Assembly (NCBI RefSeq): GCF_000378985.1
Contig: NZ_KB905370.1
Location: forward strand, 1,517,830-1,581,829
DNA: 64,000 nt
Source: Ensifer sp. BR816
GTDB taxonomy: Bacteria; Pseudomonadota; Alphaproteobacteria; Rhizobiales; Rhizobiaceae
Reading direction: 5' to 3'
Shown here piece after piece: positions 31,359 to 42,104 of the stretch; within the stretch, counting starts at the first letter, position 1, and every line of letters begins with the position of its first letter. Below the pieces are notes generated by a model. The model saw only the letters and a program-made list of their open reading frames with translations, was not told where the DNA came from and searched no databases. The translations under genes were made by a program, and so were the position numbers.

Positions 31359-31871
31359 ATGATGTCGAAGAAGACGAGGCGCGATGACGGCCACCTGCAG
31401 CGGCTGAAAACCGATTTCCCGGACATCTATCGCGCCCTGCTCGCCGGTGAGATCGGCTCGGCACGCAAGGCCTCCGTCATCGCTGGCATCGAGCCGGAAC
31501 GCACCCGCCTCGATAAGCTTAAGAACTCCTGGACGAAAGCGACGGATGCCGAGCGCGACGCCTTCCTGACCTGGCTTGCCGCCAATGGCGCGGGGCCACT
31601 CGCCCCGAGACTCACCTCCCCCGCCCCGACGCCTTCCGATCCGCGGCGGGCGCAAACAGCCATCGCGAGCGGCCGCTACCTGCTTGCCCCCACCATCGCC
31701 GAGATCAAGGCGATCATGGCCCGGCGCCGGCTGACGCCTGAGGACGCGATGCGGGAGATGGGATTCGAAGCCGAGGGCCGCGCGCTTGCCGGCGCGCTCG
31801 CCCGTGGCGCCAGCCTCAGGTTGTCGGTGATTGCTTCCCTCGAAGGGTGGCTGCGCGCCAATAGGCGCTGA
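31359..31871 (+). CDS. Conserved-looking protein of unknown function (170 residues)
   Basis: From ATG 31359 (MMSKKTRRDDGHLQRLKTDF) the frame encodes a basic, mostly helical protein. The first half (about 10-85) looks like a compact domain with HLQRLKTDFPDIYRALLAGE and KASVIAGIEPERTRLDKLKN; a Pro/Thr-rich linker follows (about 95-110), then a second helical segment AEIKAIMARRRLTPEDAMREMG. No signal peptide or membrane segment. The frame is open further upstream to 31218, but that part looks non-coding. No family recognised. It is 37 bp upstream of the DUF429 gene. Confidence 0.7.
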   Translation: MMSKKTRRDDGHLQRLKTDFPDIYRALLAGEIGSARKASVIAGIEPERTRLDKLKNSWTKATDAERDAFLTWLAANGAGPLAPRLTSPAPTPSDPRRAQTAIASGRYLLAPTIAEIKAIMARRRLTPEDAMREMGFEAEGRALAGALARGASLRLSVIASLEGWLRANRR

Positions 31872-31908
31872 GCCGACCGGACATAGCCTCGTGCGGAAAC
31901 GTGATGCA

Positions 31909-32649
31909 ATGGGAGCGAAAAGGATGCGCTTCGACAAGCTGCTCGGCATCGACGTCGGCTACGACCGGTCCCACCCGACGACGGGCATCGCCTGGAGCCT
32001 CGGCGATGCCGTCGGCTCCGCAAGGACGCACACCGACTGGGAGCGGCGGCAGCAGCACATTCCCCCCTCGACGTCTTTCGCGATGATCGCCATCGACGGC
32101 CCCTTGACGCCGCCGGACGCGCCCGACACCCTCGACCGCTTCTGCGAGCGCCTCTTCACCCGCGACGCCTTCCAGAGACGCTGCAAACCGGGCCTCAGTC
32201 ACTTCGGCCAGGGCCTTGCGCTCAGAAAAGCCGCCGCCGAGACCGCCGCGCAAGTCAGGCACCTGGCCGCTGCCGCACCGATCGACCAATGCGTTATCCC
32301 CGGCGCCGCGATCATCGAGGCCTTCCCCAACGCCTTTCTCGGCGTCCTTCTCGCCGATGAGCGGTTTGCGATCTCAAGTGCCGCGAAACGCAAAAAGTTC
32401 GACTGGCTCTATGCCGAAGCCGTCGAGACCGGTGTCATCGCCCGCCTCCTGGATTTCATTGGCTGGCACAATGACGGTTTGCTGCAGAACATCACCACCG
32501 AAACCGACCACGAGAAACGCGCCGCCTGGATCTGCCTGCTAACCGCCGCCTGCGCCGCGGCCGGCAAGTCGGAGGTCGTCGGCGATCAAGCCGGCGGATG
32601 GATCTGGCTACCGCCGGCGGAACTTTGGAGTGGGCCGCGGATGCCCTGA
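31909..32649 (+). CDS. DUF429 family protein (predicted RNase H-like nuclease fold)
   Basis: A 246-residue protein with the DUF429 pattern: the start strand KLLGIDVGYDRSHPTTGIAW, the central MIAIDGPLTPP and a later EAFPNAFLGVLL segment. The family has an RNase H-like fold and is called predicted nuclease in some resources, without a known substrate. ATG 31909 is preferred; ATG 31924 is possible. It is in tandem with the 31359 gene and ends 69 bp from the opposing tRNA-Ser gene. Confidence 0.8.
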   Translation: MGAKRMRFDKLLGIDVGYDRSHPTTGIAWSLGDAVGSARTHTDWERRQQHIPPSTSFAMIAIDGPLTPPDAPDTLDRFCERLFTRDAFQRRCKPGLSHFGQGLALRKAAAETAAQVRHLAAAAPIDQCVIPGAAIIEAFPNAFLGVLLADERFAISSAAKRKKFDWLYAEAVETGVIARLLDFIGWHNDGLLQNITTETDHEKRAAWICLLTAACAAAGKSEVVGDQAGGWIWLPPAELWSGPRMP

Positions 32650-32716
32650 GTCGGAGCAAGGTGGCGGTCGCGTGCGGCGGCACGGTGGCCGGTGGAACCT
32701 GGTTGGGCACGTGACT

Positions 32717-32808
<92 letters not shown>

Positions 32809-32842
32809 GCGGGGCCGGTTGGCGCTCTTGAGCGCGGCCGGT

Positions 32843-32871
32843 TCATAGCGGCAGTTTCCGCCGCTGACAAG
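32843..32871 (-). promoter_or_regulatory. Probable promoter of tRNA-Ser
   Basis: CTTGTC - 17 bp - CTATGA on the minus strand, close to the alphaproteobacterial housekeeping consensus CTTGAC-N17-CTATAT. The -10 box ends 35 bp before the mature tRNA 5' end. Confidence 0.65.
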
Positions 32872-32911
32872 GGGGCTGAAAGAAGAATATCTTCAAGCCC
32901 GTGCCTTTCGC

Positions 32912-32941
32912 CTTGACAAGGAAGGACGGTTCCCGTAATCC
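32912..32941 (+). promoter_or_regulatory. Possible promoter of rplU-rpmA
   Basis: CTTGAC (32912-32917) with a TAATCC about 18 bp later. The -35 is perfect for the alphaproteobacterial consensus, the -10 is weak. It would leave a leader of about 165 nt before rplU, in which I see no known ribosomal-protein leader structure. Confidence 0.4.
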
Positions 32942-33111
32942 GCGCCATGAAGTGGTGTGGCCTGCCCGCACCGCGAGGGGTAAAGGTTTGTGCCCGTTCA
33001 CTGGCGGCGGTCAAGGATTTCCTTAGATCGCTCCGCTTTTCGCAACGACTGACAAAAAGACGGCCTTGCCTTTCCGGGTAAAGAGCCGGACCGAACATGA
33101 AAGGATAAAAT

Positions 33112-33483
33112 ATGTTCGCAGTCATCAAGACCGGCGGTAAGCAGTACCGCGTGGCAGCCGACGACGTCATCACCATCGAAAAGCTGGAAGGCGTTCAAGG
33201 CGACAAGATTGAATTCACCGAGATCCTGATGGTCGGCGTCGGCGCCGATGCAACCATCGGCGCTCCGTTTGTCGAAGGTGCCGTTGTCAGCGCCGAGGTT
33301 GTGGACCAGGGCCGCGCCAAGAAGGTCATCGCCTTCAAGAAGCGCCGCCGCCAGAACTCCAAGCGCTCGCGCGGCCATCGCCAGCATCAGACGATCGTCC
33401 GCATCCTGGACATCGCTGCCGCCGGCGGCAAGGCGAAGAAGGCTTCGAAGAAGACCGAAGCTGAAGCTGAAGCTGCAAACTGA
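33112..33483 (+). CDS. rplU: 50S ribosomal protein L21
   Basis: Ribosomal large-subunit protein. The start MFAVIKTGGKQYRVAADDVI and FKKRRRQNSKRSRGHRQ are diagnostic. At 123 residues it is longer than the E. coli protein (103) because of a C-terminal Lys/Ala/Glu-rich tail, common in Rhizobiales. It is followed by rpmA after 30 bp; both are co-transcribed and lead into the obgE region. Confidence 0.98.
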   Translation: MFAVIKTGGKQYRVAADDVITIEKLEGVQGDKIEFTEILMVGVGADATIGAPFVEGAVVSAEVVDQGRAKKVIAFKKRRRQNSKRSRGHRQHQTIVRILDIAAAGGKAKKASKKTEAEAEAAN

Positions 33484-33513
33484 GTTCGGATCGAAGGTTA
33501 AAGGAGAACACCA

Positions 33514-33783
33514 ATGGCACACAAAAAAGCTGGCGGTTCGTCGCGCAACGGTCGCGATTCTGAGTCCAAGCGCCTTGGCGTGAAGAAGTTCGGCGGCGAA
33601 GCCGTCATTGCAGGCAACATCATCGTGCGCCAGCGCGGCACGAAGTGGCATGCCGGCGCCAATGTCGGCCTCGGCAAGGATCATACGATTTTTGCGCTTA
33701 CGACCGGCAACGTGGACTTCCGTACGAAGGCCAATGGCCGAGTCTACGTGTCTGTAATGCCGAAAGCCGAAGCAGCGGAATAA
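33514..33783 (+). CDS. rpmA: 50S ribosomal protein L27
   Basis: Ribosomal protein whose N-terminus reaches the peptidyl transferase centre. The 89-residue sequence [20 protein letters not shown] and [19 protein letters not shown] are diagnostic. The N-terminus starts directly with MAHKKAGG, without the cleaved leader seen in Firmicutes. A terminator hairpin follows at 33857. Confidence 0.98.
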   Translation: MAHKKAGGSSRNGRDSESKRLGVKKFGGEAVIAGNIIVRQRGTKWHAGANVGLGKDHTIFALTTGNVDFRTKANGRVYVSVMPKAEAAE

Positions 33784-33856
33784 GCCGGTAGCGCTCTAAA
33801 ACAGCCGGCGTCTCATCGACCCGGCTGACGCACTCGCAAGGTTCTGAAGCCAGACT

Positions 33857-33893
33857 CAAAGGGGAGATGGGGCAATACCCAACTCCCCTTTTT
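33857..33893 (+). terminator. Rho-independent terminator after rpmA
   Basis: AAAGGGGAG ... CTCCCCTTTTT with the additional inner pairing TGGG/CCCA forms a stable hairpin followed by five Ts, 74 bp after rpmA and 21 bp before the next gene. Confidence 0.85.
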
Positions 33894-33913
33894 CACGTTC
33901 TGGAGGAAGAACC

Positions 33914-34542
33914 ATGCAAACCGAGCTCCTGAGGGAAGACCAATCCCGGTCTCCCGAACAAAGGCTGAGGCCTCAACGGTCAAGGACCGATTGCCCGATA
34001 TTGTTATCGCCCCGGCTCGTTTTGCGCGCGCCCCACGAAGACGATATCGACGCCCTTGCCCATCTTGCCAACAACGCCAATATCGCCACCATGGTCTCGC
34101 GCATGCCGCACCCGTACACCACGGCGGATGCGGCTGATTTCGTGCGACGCGCCAAAGCCGGCACGATTGGCAAGTGCGTCTACGCGATCACCAAAGCGGA
34201 CAATGGCGCATTCCTCGGCTGCTGCGGGATCGAGCCGCATGCCGACGGCAAGACGGTCGAGCTCGGCTACTGGCTGGGCGAGCCCTATTGGAACAAGGGC
34301 TATGCGACGGAGGCGACGCAGGCGCTAACCGACATGGCCTTCCGCACCCGCGACATCGACCAGATCGATGCGCGCTGCCGGGTCATGAACATGGCCTCGC
34401 GCCGGGTCATCCAGAAGTGCGGCTACCAGTTCCAGGGCTCCGGCATGGTCGACAGCCTGGCGCTCGGCGGCACCATCGCCGTCGAGTGGTACCGGCTCGA
34501 CCGCAAGACCTGGGTATCGCTCAGAAGCTGGGGAGGCATGCG

Positions 34543-34546
<4 letters not shown>
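33914..34546 (+). CDS. GNAT-family N-acetyltransferase (RimJ/RimL type), first of a pair
   Basis: A 210-residue acetyltransferase of the RimJ/RimL-like class (Acetyltransf_3). ILLSPRLVLRAPHEDDIDAL is the characteristic N-terminal strand and YWLGEPYWNKGYATEATQAL the acetyl-CoA-binding motif. The GGAGG at 33902-33906 precedes the ATG. Its TGA overlaps the ATG of the next acetyltransferase (ATGA), so the two are coupled and may act together. The acceptor (protein N-terminus, antibiotic or metabolite) is unknown. Confidence 0.9.
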
Positions 34547-36314
<1,768 letters not shown>

Positions 36315-36315
36315 C

Positions 36316-37497
36316 ATGGCCGCGACGCGCAAACCGCTCGAAAAGTACCGCCGGATCGTCATCAAGATCGGCTCGGCGCTCCTCGTCGACCGCAAGACAG
36401 GGCTGAAGAAGGGCTGGCTCGACGCCATGTGCGCCGATATCGCGGCGCTGAGGGCCAAGGGCGTCGAGGTGCTGGTAGTCTCCTCCGGGGCGATCGCGCT
36501 CGGCCGCACCGTCTTGAACCTGCCGGGCGGCGCCTTGAAGCTCGAGGAAAGCCAGGCGGCCGCCGCGGTCGGCCAGATCGCGCTGGCGCGTGCCTGGTCG
36601 GAAAGCCTTTCGACCGATCAGATCATCGCTGGCCAGATCCTGCTGACGCTCGGCGACACCGAAGAGCGGCGCCGCTATCTGAATGCGCGCGCCACGATCA
36701 ACCAGTTGCTGAAGCTCGGCTCCGTGCCGATCATCAACGAGAACGACACGGTCGCCACCACCGAGATCCGCTATGGCGACAACGACCGGCTCGCCGCCCG
36801 CGTGGCGACGATGGTCGGCGCCGATCTGCTCGTGCTGCTATCCGACATCGACGGGCTCTATACGGCGCCGCCGCATCTCGATCCGGAGGCCCGCTTCCTC
36901 GAGACGGTTGCGGAAATTACCCCGGAGATCGAGGCGATGGCCGGCGGTGCGGCGTCCGAGCTTTCGCGCGGCGGCATGCGCACCAAGATCGATGCCGGCA
37001 AGATCGCCACCACTGCCGGCTGCGCGATGATCATCGCCTCGGGCAAGCCGGAGCATCCGCTGAACGCGATCGAGGCCGGTGCCCGCTCCTCCTGGTTCGC
37101 GCCTTCCCGCTCGCCGGTGACGGCCCGCAAGACCTGGATCGCCGGGCAGCTCCTGCCGGCCGGATCCTTGACGGTCGACGCCGGGGCGGAGACCGCGCTG
37201 CGCTCCGGCAAGAGCCTGCTTCCGGCCGGTGTCCGGCAGGTGACTGGAACGTTCAGCCGCGGCGACACGATCGCGATCCTCAACAATTCCGGCCGCGAGA
37301 TCGCCCGCGGCCTTGCCGGCTACGACGCCGACGAGGCGCGTCAGATCGCCGGCAAGAAATCCGCCGAGATCGCCGTGATCCTCGGCTATGCGGGGCGCAC
37401 GGCCATGGTGCATCGCGACGATATGGTGATGACGGCTCCCTCGGAACCGCGATCCGGGGCGGACAAGGACGAGAAGAAAGGCAAGCTCCATGCTTGA
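36316..37497 (+). CDS. proB: Glutamate 5-kinase
   Basis: First enzyme of proline synthesis, phosphorylating glutamate. ATG 36316 ([20 protein letters not shown]) gives 393 residues. The amino-acid-kinase domain shows [43 protein letters not shown] and [16 protein letters not shown] (positions in the first 260); the C-terminal PUA domain (about 290-370) begins near [20 protein letters not shown]. It overlaps proA by 8 bp, coupling the two steps. Confidence 0.98.
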   Translation: MAATRKPLEKYRRIVIKIGSALLVDRKTGLKKGWLDAMCADIAALRAKGVEVLVVSSGAIALGRTVLNLPGGALKLEESQAAAAVGQIALARAWSESLSTDQIIAGQILLTLGDTEERRRYLNARATINQLLKLGSVPIINENDTVATTEIRYGDNDRLAARVATMVGADLLVLLSDIDGLYTAPPHLDPEARFLETVAEITPEIEAMAGGAASELSRGGMRTKIDAGKIATTAGCAMIIASGKPEHPLNAIEAGARSSWFAPSRSPVTARKTWIAGQLLPAGSLTVDAGAETALRSGKSLLPAGVRQVTGTFSRGDTIAILNNSGREIARGLAGYDADEARQIAGKKSAEIAVILGYAGRTAMVHRDDMVMTAPSEPRSGADKDEKKGKLHA

Positions 37498-38773
37498 CAC
37501 GGTCGAGAACGGCTCAGACGTCAACGCAATCATGCTGGAGATCGGCCGCCGCGCCAAGGCGGCTGCCCGCCCGCTCGCCATTGCCGGCGCCGAGCGCAAG
37601 CACGCCGCTCTCGTCGCCATGGCGGATGCAGTCATCGCCAAGAGCAGCGCCATTCTCGCCGCCAATGCGATCGATCTCAAGAACGCCGAAGAGAGCGGCG
37701 TCGCCAAGTCCTTCATCGACCGGCTGACGCTGACGGAAGTTCGCATCCGCGACATGGCGGAGGGCATCCGCGCGATCGCCGATTTCAAAGATCCGGTCGG
37801 CGAGGTGATCGCCGAATGGGACCGGCCGAACGGGCTGCACATCGAGCGCGTTCGCACGCCGCTCGGCGTCATCGGGGTGATTTATGAAAGCCGCCCGAAC
37901 GTTACGGCGGATGCCGGCGCGCTCTGCCTCAAGGCCGGCAATGCGGTGATCCTGCGCGGCGGCTCCGACAGCTTCCATTCGTCGCGGGCGATCCATGCCT
38001 GCCTCGTCGAAGGGCTGAAGGCTGCCGGCCTGCCGGAGGACGCGATCCAGATGGTGCCGGTCGCCGACCGCGCCGCCGTCGGTGCCATGCTTTCGGGGCT
38101 GAACGGGGCAATCGACGTGATCGTGCCGCGCGGCGGCAAGAGCCTCGTCGCCCGCGTTCAGAACGAGGCGCGCGTGCCGGTTTTCGCCCATCTCGAAGGC
38201 CTCTGCCATATCTATGTCGATGCCTCCGCCGATCTGGACATGGCGAGAAAGATTGTCGTCAACGCCAAGATGCGGCGAACCGGCATCTGCGGCGCCGCCG
38301 AGACGCTGCTGATCGACCGCAATGCCGCCGACCGGCTGGCAAAACCGCTGCTCAAGGGGTTGCTCGATGCCGGCTGCGAAGTGCGTGTCTCCGAAGAGCT
38401 GCAAGGCCTGCTTCCCGGACTGAAGGCTGCAAGCGACGTCGACTGGGCGACCGAATACCTGGACGCGATCATCTCGGCGAGGCTCGTCGACGGCATTTCC
38501 GGCGCCATCGAGCACATCAACAGCTGGTCTTCGGCCCATACCGAGGCGGTGATTGCCGAGAATCCGGCCGTCGTCGAGCGCTTCTTCACCGAGATCGATT
38601 CGGCGATCCTGCTGCACAACGCCTCGACGCAATTTGCCGATGGCGGCGAATTCGGCATGGGCGGCGAGATCGGCATTGCCACCGGCAAGATGCATGCCCG
38701 CGGTCCGGTCGGCGTCGAGCAGCTCACCTCGTTCAAATATCGTGTGCGCGGCACGGGACAGGTGCGGCCCTGA
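37490..38773 (+). CDS. proA: Glutamate-5-semialdehyde dehydrogenase (gamma-glutamyl phosphate reductase)
   Basis: Reduces gamma-glutamyl phosphate to glutamate semialdehyde using NADPH. The 427-residue protein shows the family segments [33 protein letters not shown], the catalytic-Cys loop [16 protein letters not shown] and the end [17 protein letters not shown]. It overlaps the end of proB by 8 bp and precedes nadD by 14 bp. Confidence 0.98.
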   Translation: MLDTVENGSDVNAIMLEIGRRAKAAARPLAIAGAERKHAALVAMADAVIAKSSAILAANAIDLKNAEESGVAKSFIDRLTLTEVRIRDMAEGIRAIADFKDPVGEVIAEWDRPNGLHIERVRTPLGVIGVIYESRPNVTADAGALCLKAGNAVILRGGSDSFHSSRAIHACLVEGLKAAGLPEDAIQMVPVADRAAVGAMLSGLNGAIDVIVPRGGKSLVARVQNEARVPVFAHLEGLCHIYVDASADLDMARKIVVNAKMRRTGICGAAETLLIDRNAADRLAKPLLKGLLDAGCEVRVSEELQGLLPGLKAASDVDWATEYLDAIISARLVDGISGAIEHINSWSSAHTEAVIAENPAVVERFFTEIDSAILLHNASTQFADGGEFGMGGEIGIATGKMHARGPVGVEQLTSFKYRVRGTGQVRP

Positions 38774-38787
38774 CGACACCCGCGGAT

Positions 38788-39396
38788 GTGAAGCCGGAAT
38801 ATCTGCGCATGCCGCATGCCGAGAGCGGCATGGCCGTCGGCCTGTTCGGCGGGTCCTTCAACCCGCCGCATGACGGCCACGTGCTCGTTGCCGAGACGGC
38901 GTTGCGCAAGCTCGGGCTCGACCAGCTCTGGTGGATGGTGACTCCCGGCAATCCGCTGAAGGACCGCAACAATCTCGCGCCGCTTGCCGAGCGCATCGCG
39001 ACGAGCGAGAAGATCGCCCGCAACCCGCGCATCAAGGTCACCGCCTTCGAGCAGGCGCTCGGCCAGAGTTATACGGCGCGCACCTTGGAATTCGTCCGGG
39101 CGCGCAATCGCGGCGTGCGCTTCGTCTGGGTGATGGGGGCGGACAATCTCCGCAATTTCCACCGCTGGCAGAACTGGCGCCGGATCGTCCGCACCTTTCC
39201 GGTCGCGGTGATCGACAGGCCGGGTTCGACGCTCGCCTTTCTATCGTCACGCATGGCGATGACTTTCAGCCATGCGCGAATCGACGAGGACGACGCGCCG
39301 AGGCTTGCCTTTCGAAGGGCGCCGGCCTGGACCTTCATCCACGGCCCCCGCTCGTCGCTGAGCTCGACGGCGCTTCGTTCCGCCAATTCCGGGTGA
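38788..39396 (+). CDS. nadD: Nicotinate-nucleotide adenylyltransferase
   Basis: Adenylates nicotinate mononucleotide in NAD synthesis. The nucleotidyltransferase motif GGSFNPPHDGH and the C-terminal SSTALR signature (ISSTxIR in others) are present, plus VMGADNLRNFHRW. The frame starts with GTG 38788 (202 residues); an internal ATG (MPHAESGMAVGLFGG) could also serve. It is in tandem with proA and rsfS, as in most Rhizobiales. Confidence 0.96.
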   Translation: MKPEYLRMPHAESGMAVGLFGGSFNPPHDGHVLVAETALRKLGLDQLWWMVTPGNPLKDRNNLAPLAERIATSEKIARNPRIKVTAFEQALGQSYTARTLEFVRARNRGVRFVWVMGADNLRNFHRWQNWRRIVRTFPVAVIDRPGSTLAFLSSRMAMTFSHARIDEDDAPRLAFRRAPAWTFIHGPRSSLSSTALRSANSG

Positions 39397-39437
39397 ATTC
39401 CCGTCATTTATTTCTCGCGTCTTGAAACCGCACCGGT

Positions 39438-39932
39438 TTGGTGCCTACATTTGAAGCACGGTTCAACGAGAATCACGAACCGGAAGTGCTTGTTCTGTTC
39501 ATTCGGAAAGGAAAGACCCTGACAACAGCACACGCCAAGGGATATGCGGTCTCCGCAGTCCCGCGCAGCACGGAACTGAGCGACGAAGCCGCTGTCCGTG
39601 CGCTCACGCTGGTCCTCGAAAGCCTAGAGGACTCAAAGGCAGAAGACATCATCACCATCAACATTGCCGGAAAGTCGGCGTTGGGAGACTTCATGGTCGT
39701 CGTCTCCGGGCGCTCGAACAGGCATGTGATGGCCATTGCCGACCACCTGGTGACAGACCTGAAGGACGAGGGCCTTGGCAATCCCCGCGTCGAGGGCCTC
39801 GAGGGTGGCGACTGGGTGCTGATCGACACCGGCGATGTGATCGTTCACATCTTCCGGCCGGAGATCCGGGAGTTCTACAACATCGAAAAGATGTGGGCCG
39901 CCCCGGAGATCGAGGACAGCACCCTGCACTGA
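39438..39932 (+). CDS. rsfS: Ribosomal silencing factor RsfS
   Basis: Binds ribosomal protein L14 and prevents subunit joining under nutrient limitation. The RsfS domain spans KAEDIITINIAGKSALGDFM to WVLIDTGDVIVHIFRPEIRE. The start is unclear: GTG 39438 gives 164 residues; GTG 39486 and a CTG at 39519 (preceded by AAGGAAAG at good spacing) give shorter proteins nearer the family norm. It lies between nadD and rlmH. Confidence 0.93.
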   Translation: MVPTFEARFNENHEPEVLVLFIRKGKTLTTAHAKGYAVSAVPRSTELSDEAAVRALTLVLESLEDSKAEDIITINIAGKSALGDFMVVVSGRSNRHVMAIADHLVTDLKDEGLGNPRVEGLEGGDWVLIDTGDVIVHIFRPEIREFYNIEKMWAAPEIEDSTLH

Positions 39933-40092
39933 GACGCGCCGCCCGTCCCTGACCAATCGCCTCAGGACGGAGCGACGACCGGTGCCGATTTGAGATGTGG
40001 CTGTCATCGCCCACTTGGGAGGATGGCAGCAGAAGGGTTTTTGCCGATCGAAATCCCCTTCGATCGGGTGCCGGTGGGGACGGAACGGGGCA

Positions 40093-40575
40093 ATGCGTAT
40101 CGGACTTTTCGCAGTCGGCCGCCTGAAGGCGGGGCCGGAAAAGGACCTCGCGGCCCGCTATCTCGACCGCTTCGCCAAGGCGGGGCCGGCCGTGGGCCTC
40201 GAACTCGCGCGCGTCGTCGAGATCAACGAAAGCCGGGCATCGAATGCGGAAACGCGCAAGCGCGAGGAAGCGGCCCAGCTCGAAAAGGCGCTTGCCGACG
40301 GCAGCCTGCTGATCTTGCTCGACGAACGCGGCAAGGCCCTCGATTCGGAAAGTTTCGCCACGCTGCTGGGCGCCTTCCGGGACGGCGGCAAGCGCGACCT
40401 GATGATCGCCATCGGCGGTGCCGACGGGCTCGACCCGGCACTCCACGCCCGGGCCGATGCGGTCCTGTGCCTCGGCAAGATGACTTGGCCACATCAGCTG
40501 GCGCGCATCCTGATTGCCGAACAGCTCTATCGCGCCGTGACCATTCTTGCCGGACACCCCTACCACCGGGCGTGA
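40093..40575 (+). CDS. rlmH: 23S rRNA pseudouridine-1915 N3-methyltransferase RlmH
   Basis: SPOUT methyltransferase that modifies pseudouridine 1915 of 23S rRNA. ATG 40093 (MRIGLFAVGRLKAGPEKDLA) gives 160 residues, the family length. LILLDERGKALDSE, AIGGADGLDP and the C-terminal LAGHPYHR are diagnostic. It follows rsfS by 160 bp and precedes the EnvC-like gene by 131 bp. Confidence 0.97.
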   Translation: MRIGLFAVGRLKAGPEKDLAARYLDRFAKAGPAVGLELARVVEINESRASNAETRKREEAAQLEKALADGSLLILLDERGKALDSESFATLLGAFRDGGKRDLMIAIGGADGLDPALHARADAVLCLGKMTWPHQLARILIAEQLYRAVTILAGHPYHRA

Positions 40576-40706
40576 ATCTTCGCTCGTATGCGATAACAAG
40601 AATATGTATTGGTGGCCTCCGGCAAATCGGACTAGGGTTTCCTGATTTATTTTCTAGCCCACGAGACAGGATGACGCGCGCCAGGAACAGAGCCGAGGTG
40701 GCCGGG

Positions 40707-42104
40707 ATGAAATTTGCCGTCGGGCAGATCGGCCTGCACGCGGCGATCGCCGCCGTTCTTCTGTCGATGTGCGGCCCGACGCTGGCGCAGGATGCCGGCG
40801 TGAACGCCGCGCCGGGCCCGGCCGCCGCGAAACAGGGGCCGCCGGATCCCGCCGCCGACCTGACCCTTCGGCGCGACAGCACGCGCAGCGAACTCGACGC
40901 GCTCTCGAAGACGATCAGCCTTTCGCGCGACCGCGCCAAGGCCCTCGAGCAGACGATTGCCGAAATCGACAAGAGCAATGCGGCGCTGCGTTCGGCGATC
41001 GTCGACTCGGCAGCCAAGCGCCAGCAACTAGAGCGGCAGATTGCCGAGGGAGAGAAGAAGCTCGGCGAGCTGCGCGTCAAGGAGGACGTGGTCAAGCGTT
41101 CGCTCCGGGGCCGGCGCGGCGTGCTTGCCGAAGTGCTCGCCGCCCTGCAGCGCATGGGCCGGAACCCGCCGCCGGCGATCCTGGTGACGCCGGAAGATGC
41201 GCTTGGCTCCGTTCGCAGCGCCATCCTGCTCGGCGCCGTCGTTCCGGAAATCCGCGAGCAGACCGACAGCCTCGTCGCCGACCTCAAGGCGCTCTCCGAC
41301 ATCCGCGCCGGAATCGCCACACAGAGGGATGATCTGTCGGCGGCGATGACGGCCAATCTCGAGGAAGAACGGCGCATGTCGATGCTCGCCGCCGAGAAGG
41401 AAAAGCTGCGGCAGCGGAACGCGACCGAACTCTCCTCCGAACAGCGCAAGGCGGAGGAACTCGCCTTGCAGGCGACCAATCTTGAAGGGCTGATCGCCTC
41501 GCTCGAAAAGGACATCTCCTCGGTGCGCGATGCGGCTGCCGCCGCCCGCGCCCAGGAGGAGGAACGGCTGCGGATGAACGAAGCCGAGCGCGAAGCGGCG
41601 CGGGAGTTGGCCAAGAGCGCGGTGCCCGACAAAAACCGCATTGCCCCCGCATACGTGTTTTCCGAATTGCAACAGAGGCTCAGCTTTCCGGTCGCAGGCT
41701 CAATCCTGCGGCAATACGGCGACGCGGACGGCACCGGGCACTCGCTGCAGGGGATCATGCTGGAAACCAATGCAGGCGCGCTGGTGACCACGCCGGCGGA
41801 CGGCTGGGTCGTCTATGCCGGCAGCTTCCGCAGCTACGGGCAGATGATCATCCTCAACCCCGGCGACGGCTACCATATCGTGCTGGCCGGAATGGAGGGC
41901 GTGAGCGTCCGCCCGGGGCAATTCGTCGTGGCAGGCGAGCCGGTCGCGACGATGGGCGCAAAAAGAGTGGCAAGTGCGGCGGCCTTGACGCTGGAAACGG
42001 ACAGGCCAACGATTTACATTGAATTCCGAAAAGACGGAAAGCCGGTTGATTCCCGACCGTGGTGGACCGCAGCAGAAGTTGGAAAGGCGCGAAATGATAC
42101 GTAG
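40707..42104 (+). CDS. EnvC-like murein hydrolase activator (degenerate M23 domain)
   Basis: A 465-residue periplasmic protein: signal peptide (MKFAVGQIGLHAAIAAVLLS, cleavage near LAQ-DA), long coiled coil (about 50-310) and C-terminal LytM/M23 fold (about 340-450). Metal ligands of true M23 peptidases seem lost (SLQGIMLE in place of HxGxD; YHIVLAGM in place of HxH), which fits an amidase activator of the EnvC type. A start 12 codons upstream (ATG 40671) is possible, but GAGG suits 40707. It overlaps ctpA by 11 bp. Confidence 0.88.
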   Translation: MKFAVGQIGLHAAIAAVLLSMCGPTLAQDAGVNAAPGPAAAKQGPPDPAADLTLRRDSTRSELDALSKTISLSRDRAKALEQTIAEIDKSNAALRSAIVDSAAKRQQLERQIAEGEKKLGELRVKEDVVKRSLRGRRGVLAEVLAALQRMGRNPPPAILVTPEDALGSVRSAILLGAVVPEIREQTDSLVADLKALSDIRAGIATQRDDLSAAMTANLEEERRMSMLAAEKEKLRQRNATELSSEQRKAEELALQATNLEGLIASLEKDISSVRDAAAAARAQEEERLRMNEAEREAARELAKSAVPDKNRIAPAYVFSELQQRLSFPVAGSILRQYGDADGTGHSLQGIMLETNAGALVTTPADGWVVYAGSFRSYGQMIILNPGDGYHIVLAGMEGVSVRPGQFVVAGEPVATMGAKRVASAAALTLETDRPTIYIEFRKDGKPVDSRPWWTAAEVGKARNDT

